The position numbers and the translations under genes were made by a program. Under the pieces are notes generated by a model. That model had not been told where the DNA came from and ran no database searches. It worked only from the letters and a program-made list of their open reading frames with translations. A stretch of DNA of 64,000 nucleotides, from positions 26,839,866 to 26,903,865 of the forward strand of contig NC_047062.1 in the NCBI RefSeq assembly GCF_902459465.1. Direction: 5' to 3'. The stretch is from Asterias rubens (lineage: Eukaryota > Echinodermata > Asteroidea > Forcipulatida > Asteriidae). Shown in pieces: positions 11,275-22,500 of the stretch; the stretch's first letter is position 1; every line of letters begins with the position of its first letter.

Positions 11275-13594
11275 ATGGCGGCGCCCCGAGGTTTGTTGTT
11301 GTTTTACATGTTCGCTTTGTCTTTTGTGTTCAGCAGTAATCATGTCTGCCTGTGTATTGAAATTTCTCGACCAAATGTTGTTATACTGTTTGCTGATGAT
11401 CTTGGTTATGGGGATCTTGAATCTTACGGTCATCCAACGTCAGTAACACCCAATCTGAATAACTTATCCTCAAACGGATTGCAGTTTATGCAGTTTTATG
11501 TGACTTCTCCTGTGTGTAGTCCATCAAGGTATGTCACTGTGTCACTGCGTGTTGTTTGTGAACTTACCACCACCATGTATACCCATTCATACTTATTTAC
11601 TTACTTACTTACTTAACACAGATACATGTTAAACCTGTTTTGTTGACGGGAATGTAAATGGAAGTTACATAGATAGTCATAACTCAAATCAAATGCAAGG
11701 GGTAGACTCAGTACTGGGGTGCTACCCCTGTACTCCTTTTTTTCGAAATGTTGACGTTTTTTCGAAAAAAGGAGTAGCGCCCCAGTTACTGGGTCTATAT
11801 GCAAGGGGTATCTTTATCAATGACAATTGTCTGATCTGATATTTAAAATAATGCATACTGGTTCAGGTATTTATATTTCTTGTATTGTTATTCAGGTTAC
11901 TAGTTTAATTACAATATTTTTTTTTAAATGTAGAATCCGACTGCAAATATTTGTTTCATTATGAGTTGGTTTATATTTAATGTTAAATATAATTGTGGGT
12001 TTCTTTTTCTTTTATTAATATTAGTTAATGGCTTAACCAAACTAGCACTATTTTTTAAGTTTATTGACTTGGTCTGAGTATACATTTCTTTTGTTGTATT
12101 GATTTGGAAACAAACTAACCAAAGTCAAAAACTGGCTTTTTAGATAATCTTAGTTGCGATAACATAACCCTCCTGCCGAGGATGAGTATGCCTTTGGCAG
12201 GAGGGTTATGTTATCGCAACTATGATAATCTCAGACATTTCTTTTCAACTTGTGTAATTTTACAGAGTTGTATTTGTTTAGTTTTGGGAGGTTTTGTTTT
12301 GTTTTTCCTTTTAATTAGATTTTCTTGTTTTAATTCCTATTCTTTTTAAAAGTTATAGTTGATCCTTCCACCGTTCCTGTGTAGCCAGTTGAAATGTTTA
12401 GAAAATTGCGATTTTTACAAGGTCATTGTAACTTGTAAAAAGTTGAGACATCTAGGACTACGGGTGTCTTCAACAGGATTATTGGCACACTGCTTGGCAA
12501 ATGTCCTTTGCCAATTTATTTAAATTTATTTAATAAAACATTTTACAAGTGGCTAAAAAGTAACAGCAACTTTGACAAACCACTCCCAAATGATATTCAA
12601 ATTTCACTTGTAGAGGTACTTAACTTCAGATCTTGTTTATCTTGTGTGTACAGGGCAGCACTTCTAACTGGTCGCTATCAGACACGCTCAGGAGTATGGC
12701 CAGGTGTCTTTATACCAAGCTCCACAGGGGGCCTTCCACACAATGAAGTCACTATAGCTGAGATCCTACAACCATTAAACTACTCCACTGCAATTGTTGG
12801 CAAATGGCACTTAGGAGCTGGCAAGGATGGCAACTTCCTACCCATCTACCAGGGTTTTGATGAGTATTATGGGATACCATATTCTCATGATATGTGCTTT
12901 TGCTCTAAGTGCTTCTACCCTAATGACAGATGTTTTGATAACTGTGACACCCAGTACTCAAGGTGTCCACTCTATCATGGTAAAACAATCATTGAACAAC
13001 CAGTTGATCTTGTGACTTTGGAGAAACGCTACACCAGCTATGCCAAAGAGTATATATCCAGGAATGCACAAAATAAAACACCATTCTTCTTGTACTACGC
13101 CTACCAACACACCCACCACCCACAGTTTGCCAGTGAAGAGTTTAGAAACAGCACAATTAGAGGAACATTTGGTGATTCTTTGGCTGAGCTTGATTGGAGT
13201 GTTGGCCAGATCATTGACCAGCTTCATACCAGTGGAGTTGCACAGAACACCTTTGTGTTCTTCACCTCTGACAATGGGTGAGATTTAAAGGATATAATTT
13301 AGGTCTTCTAGCAAACATGTGAAAGGGTGATCATTCTATTCCTATCATCAGTCTCAAACCTTTCAAAATACTGTTCGGGGAGTTGTCCGACTTTGTGGGA
13401 TTTGTGACTGCCTAGGCTTTAAATTGCTCCATTTTTTTTTCATTCTAGCTACAAGCTTATGAGATAGTTGGAGTCTGAGACAAATTTATTGTCAAAATAC
13501 TTTCAGTTACTGGTTTGTTGTTGAAATCCAGACATACTCATACAAGCGATGTACATGTAGTAATTAATGTAACATACCAATTCTAAACATAACA

Positions 13595-13627
<33 letters not shown>

Positions 13628-15334
13628 CAGATTTGTATAGCGCCACTCCATCTAGATCATGGCGCTCAGCAACAACAGGCAATGAAAAACAAGTACAATT
13701 AAAGAGTAACTGGGAAAGGTGGGTTTTTAAGTGGTTTTTGAATGACGAAACAGTGTCCAGTGTTCTGATGCGAGATGCTTTTTTTTTTCACTCAGGCCAA
13801 GTATCTTCAGAGAGTACAGAGGTGGGTGTGCTGGGCTTCTCAAATGTGGAAAAGGTACAACCTACGAGGGTGGACAACGGGTACCAGCTATTGCCTACTG
13901 GCCTGGCAAAATTAAGCCAGGGCGTACCCAAGAGCTAGCCAGTACCCTTGACCTGTTGCCTACTGTAGCTAACATTACTGGTGCCTCTTTGCCTGCCAGC
14001 ACAACCCTTGATGGTGTTGATATGTCACAGATTTTATTTGAGAGAATGAAGGTGAGGATAATTATCAAACTCGGATGCCATTGTTTTTACATTGCAATCA
14101 AATGCTGGGATGATGTTTTTGATTTTGTTATGAGAGGCTCAACCCCAAAACAATGAATCTCTGCATCATTGAGTTTGTTTGTAATAGTTACAGCGAGATG
14201 CAACATTTTGTGCAGTTTGATATACAGGTTTCCAGTATTAAGGCTATTGGCCAAGATACATTTGTGCACAGAACAATATCACAGCAGGTTCTCTGACTAT
14301 AATAGTCTTTCAAGCTTTACTTTAAAGCCATTGGACCCTTTCGGTTCAGAAAAAAAAATAAAAGTTCACAGATTTACAAATAACTTACAGTGTTTACAGA
14401 AGGCAATGGTGAAAGACTTCTCTTGAAATATTATTCCATGAAATGCTTTACTTTTGGAGAAAACAGCAAAACAATACAAATTCTCGTTAACGAGAATTAT
14501 GGATTTATTTTAAACACATGTCATGACATGGCGAAACGTGCGGAAACAAGGGCGGGTTTTCCCCGTTATTTTCTCCGATGACCGTTTGAGCCTTAATTTT
14601 CACAGGTTTGTTATTTTTTATATCAGTTGTGATACACGAAGTGTGGGCCTTTGGACAATACTGTTTACTGAAAGTGTCCAATGGCTTTATCTAAGATTAA
14701 GTGCGGAAATGGTTAGATTATATCTGATAGGTATGCTGTATGATGTATTTTTTGAACTAGAGGATTGGAATTAATTTATCAAGGGACAGATTTGTAACAG
14801 TCTTCTATTACTTTGTAAACTCAATAGGTGAATCAAGATTTCAAGAGCACGTCACATTTTGTTTTTAGATCTCTTCGTCATTAATCTTCCTTTGAAAATG
14901 TTATTTTGTTCCAGAGTCAAAGAGAATCCTTCCTGTACTACCCAGCAGAAGCAAACCCCAAGCAAGGCGTCTTTGCAGTTCGCTACAAGCAGTACAAGGC
15001 CCATTATATCACAAAAGGAAGTACTCTCTCGGGACCCACCAACGTTGATCATGACTGCAGTAATACTAGTCTTATTCATCATTCCCCTCCACTCCTGTTT
15101 GAGCTTAATCGTGACCCCGGTGAACGCTATGACCTCAGTACTGACAAACACTATCAGAGTGTACTTAAAGAGATAGGAAAAATAAGAGATAAATTGGTTT
15201 CTGGAATGACATGGGGGAAATCCCAGATTAATGGAACCGATCCAAATGTAGAGCCATGCTGCAACTCTGGCTGCAAACCCTTTCCTAAATGCTGTACATG
15301 CAAAGGGTCAGAGGTGAACTTTATCACAGTATAA
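11275..15334 (+). CDS. ARSA: Arylsulfatase A, complete, four exons
   Basis: A lysosomal sulfatase that removes sulfate from cerebroside 3-sulfate and related glycolipids. Exons 11275-11528, 12654-13277, 13796-14051 and 14915-15334 join in phase to give 517 residues (about 507 in mammals). A hydrophobic signal peptide occupies about residues 1-24. Metal-binding [10 protein letters not shown] has D41 and D42. The sulfatase signature [12 protein letters not shown] has C81, the residue converted to formylglycine, and is interrupted by intron 1 inside R85. GKWHLG carries K135 and H137, HTHH lies at 237-240, and TSDNG carries D291 and N292. [14 protein letters not shown] follows in exon 3. The cysteine-rich end [13 protein letters not shown] is characteristic of ARSA rather than GALNS or ARSB. 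All catalytic positions I can place are intact. Intron 2 carries a reversed LINE end and intron 3 a MITE. Confidence 0.93.
11703..11799. repeat. Hairpin repeat in ARSA intron 1
   Basis: The left arm TAGACTCAGTACTGGGG...CTCCTTTTTTTCGAAA pairs with the right arm TTTCGAAAAAAGGAGTA...ACTGGGTCTA around a short spacer. A half copy of the right arm lies at about 39402-39438, and a perfect AAAAAGGAGG/CCTCCTTTTT palindrome at 29650-29673 looks like the same theme. It is non-coding. Confidence 0.7.
12142..12231. repeat. Near-perfect hairpin repeat in ARSA intron 1
   Basis: The core 12152-12221 has 26-base arms (AGTTGCGATAACATAACC...) that are perfectly complementary, with an 18-base tip containing GAGGATGAGTATGCC. 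Weaker pairing extends to about 12142 and 12231. The outer part AGTTGCGATAAC recurs at 40168 with a different centre. Confidence 0.8.
13597..13775 (-). mobile_element. LINE 3' end, reversed, in ARSA intron 2
   Basis: The (AAT)n run at 13597-13625 is the reversed microsatellite tail. Read on the minus strand the rest gives an RT C-terminal style segment (FKNHLKTHL-like) and a short 3' UTR. It ends about 20 bases before the acceptor of ARSA exon 3, so it abuts the polypyrimidine tract. It is 5'-truncated. Confidence 0.6.
14323..14692. mobile_element. TTAA-type MITE (variant family) in ARSA intron 3
   Basis: The ends TTTAAAGCCATTGGAC.. and ..GTCCAATGGCTTTA are inverted repeats. The inside contains a short palindrome TTCTCGTTAACGAGAA at about 14480. 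It shares TTTTCACAGGTTTGTTATTTT with the commoner MITE family listed below, so the two are related. A fragment of the same variant lies at 35885-35975. Confidence 0.75.
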
Positions 15335-15544
15335 CCTCAATACAATAAGAATAGACTGTGCATATTGGAACATTGTTAGGAACCCTGGCTTCCCATGTAA
15401 ACTGCTGTAAAGAACACAAAATCATGCAGTTTACATTCAAATAATGTGCAAGAATATGAGTTTGAACAATCAAGTACTGGTACCAACTCTACTAATGGTC
15501 TTGCCACTGTTTAAGAATAGATGGAATTATTTTTTAAAGGAAAC

Positions 15545-15550
15545 AATAAA
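15545..15550 (+). promoter_or_regulatory. Candidate ARSA polyadenylation signal
   Basis: AATAAA lies 211 bases after the ARSA stop codon. Another AATAAA occurs near 15665. Which one is used cannot be told from the sequence. Confidence 0.4.
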
Positions 15551-15939
15551 GTGCACAATCTGTAATGATTTCACTCTGAGAGCTCACATTGCATGGATCC
15601 TTTGGTGTAAAAGGTTAAAGGGAAATTTGATTTTCGGGACCACTTTTGAGGTTTCCAAAGGGATTAATAAATATGTGAAGGTTGTATAAAATGAAATATT
15701 TGCAAAACATGTTTTAAAATAGTAAATTTATATATTTTTTATGCTGGTTTATATTGAGGTTTTAACAATTTAAGGGTTGTGCATTAAAAACAGTTTATTT
15801 TTTCACGAATTCTGAATTTGAACAAGGTGCATTAAATTATGACAACTGTAAAATGTATAAATATGTTACTTAATGTAAAATTTTTACCTTTTTTGTGCTG
15901 TATGCATTGAGAATAATAGATGGGTTTTTGAAGGTAAGC

Positions 15940-16317
15940 TTAAAGGCAGTGGACACTATTGGAAATTACTCAAAATAGTTGTAGCATAACAACTTACTTG
16001 ATAAAAAGCAGTTGAGAGCTGTGAGAAACGGCTCCCTCTGGCGTAACATAGTTTTCGAGAAGGAAATAATTTTTCACTTAAATATTTGAATTTGATGTGA
16101 ATGACCTCGGGAAAAGATTTGGAGACCCCGAAATCAAGCATCTGAAAGCACACATCTTGGTGTGACAAGGGTGTTTTTTCTTTCATTATCTTGCAACTTC
16201 GACGACCAATTGAGTTCAAATTTTCACAGGTTTGTTATTTTGTGCATATGTTGAGATACACCAAGTGAGAAGACTGGTCTATTTGACAATTATCAAAGGG
16301 GTCCAGTGTCTTTAACT
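15940..16317. mobile_element. TTAA-type MITE, family 1
   Basis: A ~375-bp element with terminal inverted repeats AAAGGCAGTGGACACTATTG / CAATAGTGTCCACTGCCTTT (here the right end reads GGGTCCAGTGTCTTTAA). Internal landmarks are GAGAAACGGCTCCCTCTG, a GAGACCTC/GAGGTCTC hairpin and TTTTCACAGGTTTGTTATTTT. Other copies are at 20725, 28503, 33195 (reversed), 35488, 42270, 42592-43935 (reversed, interrupted) and 48685. The TTTAAA ends suggest TTAA target duplication, as used by piggyBac transposases. It has no ORF. Confidence 0.85.
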
Positions 16318-16447
16318 GTTTGTTTTCAAAGGATATACATGTAGCTGTTTGCTATTATTAAAATGTTGGCTGCCAATGACACTGATGGAAGTGTTTTTTG
16401 AAAATCCATATTTGTATCCAGTTTATTTTTATTTACCCAATTCACCA

Positions 16448-16706
16448 GGGCCCAATATCATAATAGCGCTGCTTAACGGTAAGCAACTTTTCATGCTTAC
16501 TTTAGCAGACAAATTTGCTAAGCTGCAAATGTATTTCATATTGTGCATTCACCATGTATTTGTATTGTCACGTCATTCTTTTTCTTGCGGTAAGCACCGA
16601 AAGGTAAGCACGCCTTTTCGTGTGCTTACGGTTAGCAGCGCTATGAAATAAAAATCTCACAGTAACCACAAAATCAACCGCTAAGCAGTGCTATGAAATT
16701 GGGCCC
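16448..16706. mobile_element. MITE family 3 (GGGCCCAAT ends)
   Basis: It is flanked by GGGCCCAATATCATA at the left and TATGAAATTGGGCCC at the right, with GCTGCTTA/TAAGCA-type sub-repeats inside. Further copies are at 26611-26834 and 30689-30934, with a partial at about 21210-21525. It is non-coding and the transposase superfamily is unknown. Confidence 0.8.
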
Positions 16707-19533
16707 GGATGTCATCTTTACAATATTTTTATCCAGGTTACTTTTTAGCAGCTTTTAAAACTACTTGTTTTATACATTGTAAATATTTGTCTCTTTAACC
16801 AATTATTTCTTAATATAGTGTGGTGGGTTTAAAAAAAAAAATGTCTCTGTATATTTTCCTGTAATTCGACCTCCGGTCGCCATGTGATATTTATTTTTAA
16901 AGAATAAACCAACAATGAATGAATGTAACAAACAAATCTTGTTTGGGCTGTTGTGTGGGAGTCCATTTCCCCATGGGTTACTGTGAAGCAAGCATTTTAG
17001 GCACCACGCTCTTTTCATGGTACTGGACAATGTTTTAGCCAGGAATGGTAAAAGGGTGTCCAAAATTGGCTGTAAATTTTCAAATTGGGTGTCCAAATTT
17101 TTCACTATGTACATTGTATGGTAGCAGATAAGACATGGTGTCCAAACTTAAATCAAGATGTCCAATAGACAAGACACTGGCTAACACTATGATTCTAGTG
17201 GCAGACTATTGGTACATGAAGATGGTAACCTAGGGATGTGTTTTGGCGACCCCAACCAGAAACATTGGCCATCGGTTGAGCGATTTCGCATGTTCGGTTG
17301 AGCGCGGTGACGATGCTGTTCAGACCAACCGGTTTCCGACTTGTGGACTCGGTTGGTATGGGCTTTGGTATGGGTCGCCCAAACGTACTCTAGTACAAGG
17401 GGGCCATTATAAGTTATCACACAAGAAGTGGAATACGGAAAAATAAAGCCCTTCTGCGTCCCATATCCAACAAGGCCGTGTTATAACGAATTTATCTTCC
17501 AGTCTCACGTGGAAGGCGCAAAGTTTAAAATTTCAGAACGTTTAGAATGTAATTTTTGCACTGTCCGTGTACGAAGCGTGACGCATTGACATTCACAATA
17601 CGCACTGTGTAATAAAAACAGAGGAGGTCGTATATAAAACAGAGGAAGTAGTATTCATGTATGTTTTTATCCCCCTAGTAGTTCGAGCATCTGATTGGTG
17701 GATTAGCGCATACTGGAAGATAAAGGCCTTTATCACGCCGTCACACTCTTGTATGTTCCCCGTTTCCAATAACAGTAATGAATGCTTAGATTCATTGCAC
17801 ATGGCACCAGACTATTATTTTGTTCTGCCTATGTTTGGAATGAGTGGGAATGGAGTAAAATAAAGATGACCACACCGTGATAAAGGTATATATTATGTCA
17901 TTTTGCCTACAGAGAGGTCATTGTGCATCATGGAGGTTGTCTTGGCAGGAAAACAAAAGAGTTACTAAACACAAGTCAAAGAAACTCAAAATATTTGGAA
18001 ATAGATAATTAAAGCAACTCTGCCTTTATTAATATTTACAAAATGAACAAAGAACACACATATTGATCATGTGAGAAACTTGGATACAACTTGTGTGTTG
18101 ACAAACTCACTAGGTAGATCATTATTTTTGAAAGAAATGAACATCTTCAGAAAAGTGATAACAAAAATTCTTTAGTGGATTTTCTTCTACAATGTAACCA
18201 TTATTATTTCATGAAAATAAATATTTTAAATTACAAAAGTGACAGAAGTGATATCTATCAATATTGATCTGCTTTTGTAAAACCTATTTACATATTTACA
18301 GCATTCTTATAAAAAAAACTTGTTATACACATTCTCAATATGGGCACTTATGGAAACGGACGGTTTTAGTAAAAATTATTTATAATGGAAAAAACACTAT
18401 TAATCATGAAGTTATTATACCAAAATAAATTGTGTTTATGTGGTATGTCAAGGAGTATCTTCACTTGGAATATCCAAACAGGGGGAAACAATTGCTTTCA
18501 ACATCCCCACCAAAGATTTATATAACCCAACCACATCTCAAATTTAAAACAATGTGAGACTTTATGGAATGCTCAGGGACCACGGATACACAGTATTTCT
18601 TCCTCAAGACAAGGCGATTGCAGGAAAATGCATCACACTGGGTAGGTTTTCTTTTACTCGATTTGTCTTGAGTTGTGAAGGAACGCATAATTTATACTTG
18701 CTCCCTGTTTTTGTGGACAGAATCTGAGCATACGCACATTATCGAGAATAATAGATTGACCTGGTACGTCTGCTGCCACCTAGCGTCCAAAAATTCCCCC
18801 TTTATGAAACAATGTAAATGCCTGTATGTCGGGTGCATGGAATGAATGGGCCACTTACGCAACCTTCTATTGACCTCTAAGAGAGGGTGCCTCGATCTAG
18901 TGACATTGGAATGTTCCATTTGGAACCTAGGGGAATCCTATTGAGGTTGATTTTATGAAGCCAACACAAGATATAAATTAAATGCTAGATTGGTGTTTTT
19001 TTAAAGATATTTGGATATAATTATCAAGCTCTGTTCATTCCGATTCCGATAAATATTGATTTTGAATAGTCACATTTTAGGTAGACACATACAAATCCCT
19101 GCAAGCAAGTGTTGTAATAAGAGACCATGCATAAATACAGGGCTTGGATTACCCAGTATTTGTGGGCTCCAGCAAGTCAGACTGTCAATTTCTCAAAGAC
19201 ATTTGTTTTATAAAACATTTACTTGTACATGTAATTCACATTTTGTAACAAAGTTTGTCAATCCAGTAAAAGTGTAACAAGACATGTGGCGTTGGAGATC
19301 TTTACAAAAAAAAGCCTTAACATAATAATATGTTCAACACATTGACTAATAGCGACAGAATTGCTTATTAGGGCTGGTTTTCATGACAAAAGAGAACTTG
19401 ATTCCAGTACCATTAGCATATGAATGAAACAGGTCATAATTGTGATATTTGTCCCGATAGGCTACACCACATGAAAGCCACAACTACATTGTATGAGGAT
19501 CATATTATGAACAATACAAGATAACATCAATCC
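16707..19533. other. Intergenic A/T-rich sequence between ARSA and SPATA17
   Basis: I saw no supported gene. A C/G-richer segment at about 17220-17420 repeats GGTTG motifs (CGGTTGAGCG twice, CGGTTGG), and 17455-17890 has AAGGC/GCCTT inverted pieces suggestive of old repeats. The part next to 19533 should include the 3' UTR of SPATA17, transcribed leftward, but no polyadenylation signal could be assigned. Confidence 0.4.
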
Positions 19534-22500
19534 TTATGGTACAGTCTCTGTTCCCTTGGAGTAAGTGTCATTTAGCTTCTCAAAGACTGGGATAGGAGAA
19601 ACAACAGGCTGGAATCTCTGAAAAAGGTCAAACATACAAATATTTATTCAATCTAGCAATTTAAATATAGTTCATCACTACAGCTTTTCCAGCAGTAATA
19701 GACTAATCCATACAATGCTTGAGAAATTTAAGGAAACCCATTATGAATATTGCCTGTTTTACAAAACTTTCTCACACTGGAAGAATTATCGTGTGCAAAT
19801 CTTCAAACATTATTGAGAGAAATTAAGAGATAAAATAGTCCAAAACGTGAACTCCACTTGCCAGAATTTTTTTTTATACATTTTTTCAATTTTGTGTGTT
19901 GATACATACTGGCAAGTGAAAAAGCCTGCGGGCGATCAAACATTTTGGTGACTCGCCCGGTGGGCGAAGGGACACCCCTGTGAGTGTTATCAAGTGGTCC
20001 AGTGAGTATTTTACCCCCTATAAATACAGCTCTAATGCACCATCAAGACCAAACTGAGATGAATGTCTTTTCTTACCAGTGCTGTAATATTCTTGGTGTC
20101 ATCTGTCTCTCTGTAGTACCTAGTTCCATATGGGAGATGACCATGCTTAGAGGTTGTATGTAGCAATGGTTCATACGCCCTATCCCTCTTAGAGAATGGC
20201 TCAAATCTGTCATCAACACAATTAAACAGTTATTATCATTTTATCAAATGATGGTTTCGATAAATCATTAAAACCCTTCAACCGCGTTCCCACTGGATCC
20301 ACAATTGCGAGATCGGGATCCCGCAACAAGATTGGTTGCAGGCGTGAAATCGCGGTCGCGTTCCCACGGAAGTGGGTTTAAAAGAACACTGTTTTGCTAG
20401 CAAATTGCGGGATCTGTCGCCCTTTGTGTTCCTACTAGTTTTTTGATCGCCTATTAATCCACAAGGGCGATCAGATCCCGCTTTAATCCTACTCCTGTTT
20501 CTCGTTAATTGCCCTTTGATCACCCTTTCGGGGTCTTGATCGCCCTTTTCTCGAATTGGGAGATCAATGCGGGGTCCAGTGGGAACGGGGTCTTATACTC
20601 ACAAATCCTCTGACATCATATTCAGGTACTGCAGGTCAAATAACACATGCTTATCATTGGGCCAGGCATACCAGTCCACCGACAAGTCCAAATATCTTGG
20701 TGTTGATGGGATGTTCTCTGATACTTAAAGGCAGTGGACACTATTGGTAATTACTCAAAATAATTATTAGCATAAAACCTTACTTGGTAAAGAGTAATGG
20801 GGAGAGGTTGATGGTATAAAACATTGTGAGAAACGGCTCCCTCTGAAGTGCCATAGTTTTCAAGAAAGAAGTAATTTTCCACGAATTTGATTTCGAGACC
20901 TCAAGTTTAGAACTTGAGGTGTCGAAATCAACCATCTAAACGCACAGAAGGGTGTTTTTTTCTTTTGTTATTATCTCACAAGTTTGATGACCGATTGAGC
21001 TCAAATTTTCACAGGTTTGTTATTTTATGCATATGTTGAGCTACACCAACTGTGAAGCCTAGTCTTTGACAATTACCAATAGTGTCCACTGGCTTTAACA
21101 GCAAAGTTTATTTTCACCTCTTTACTCATGTTACTAGCCATGGGAACTCTTAAACCCTTAAGACTGGGCCAAATTACATAAAGCCTGCAAGCACACAAAC
21201 TTGAGAACACAGAAGTCCCTTGTTTAGCAAAAATAGCTTTTTAGCTAAAACACCATATACTTTCCATTGCTGCGACAGGGTACCCTACTCATTTCTTGCT
21301 TAGTCAGGAAATTTGCATTGCAGATTTTTCTGCTTACAGCTTTCATAGAGCTGCTTAAGCAAAAAATATTATTAAAAGATTTTCTACTCAGCAGAAATGA
21401 CCAGCATACCAGTCCCAAATTGTGCCAAGGCATGGTGATTTGGCTGGTAACTATTCTTCAGGTAAGCATAGTTTTGTTTTTCTTAGCTACTATTTGTGCT
21501 TAAGTAGCTCCATGAAATGGGGCCCTCGTCTCAATTAAACAACTTACATGTTATCATTGACTCTCATGATCCACTCCTTAGATTTCATTGCTTCTCTAGC
21601 TTCCTCTACTGATGTATAAGAGGTAGCTACCCTCAATGTTGGTTGCAGTTGTTTGTAACGCTGCTTTATAACTTCATCAGGTGTACGGAATGGTCCCTGG
21701 AGCTGAAAGGTCAAAGTAGTATACAGGAATATCAAATCATCAACAATCCTACAGGTACATGTATAACCCCTGTATTGCTTATAGTTTCTTATTTTAGAGA
21801 GTTTACAGACTCTACATCACCAAAACAAAAAACTAGATGTTAGGACACAAGAGGACCCTTTGATGTAAATTCAAACCTCTCAATAAAGACAAAAAAAGAT
21901 CTTTACAAATCCTGACATAGCATTTGCAGACTTCTGTCACTGCTATTGCTTATTTCAATTACATTTTAATTTTCAATAATAACCTTAGTTTTTTAATTAA
22001 AAGTGATATGAGCAATATGAACGTGGAAAGGATTTTGGTAAAAATTAGGAAATCCCTAAGTGGAAGAGTTCATCTGCTTTTTACCCTTAATATATGTTTT
22101 ACACAAAAACGAACAGGTACCAGAAGCAAACAAAAATAACTTGGCAGTGTTCTTTTTTCTTACACTGTTTGAATCAGTACGTAGATAGGGTGGGTTTACA
22201 AGGATTGCTAACAATCACCCAATGTGTAACAGCTACCTTTCACTGAACATTACATCACTGACTTTAAGTGTAACCTGGAGTATTTGGCTTTACCTTTGTT
22301 TCCCCAATCGGTGGGAGGGGCTCTGTCATAGGCAGAGGCGGGCTCGGAGGAATGATGATCCCTGACCTATTGTCTCTCTTGGGTTTGGGCCCAGGGGGTG
22401 GGCGGGGCTTGACACTCCGTAGAATCATCTCCATCTCATCAGGGTAGGGTGTAAATGGCGAGTTGTAAATACCAGGGACCTATTCGCAGATAATCATAAA

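Noticed and set aside
12508-12653. Longer coding exon upstream of ARSA exon 2
   Set aside because: The frame is open upstream of 12654, but the acceptor TGTGTACAG at 12653 joins exon 1 exactly inside the sulfatase signature. The upstream part matches nothing in sulfatases.
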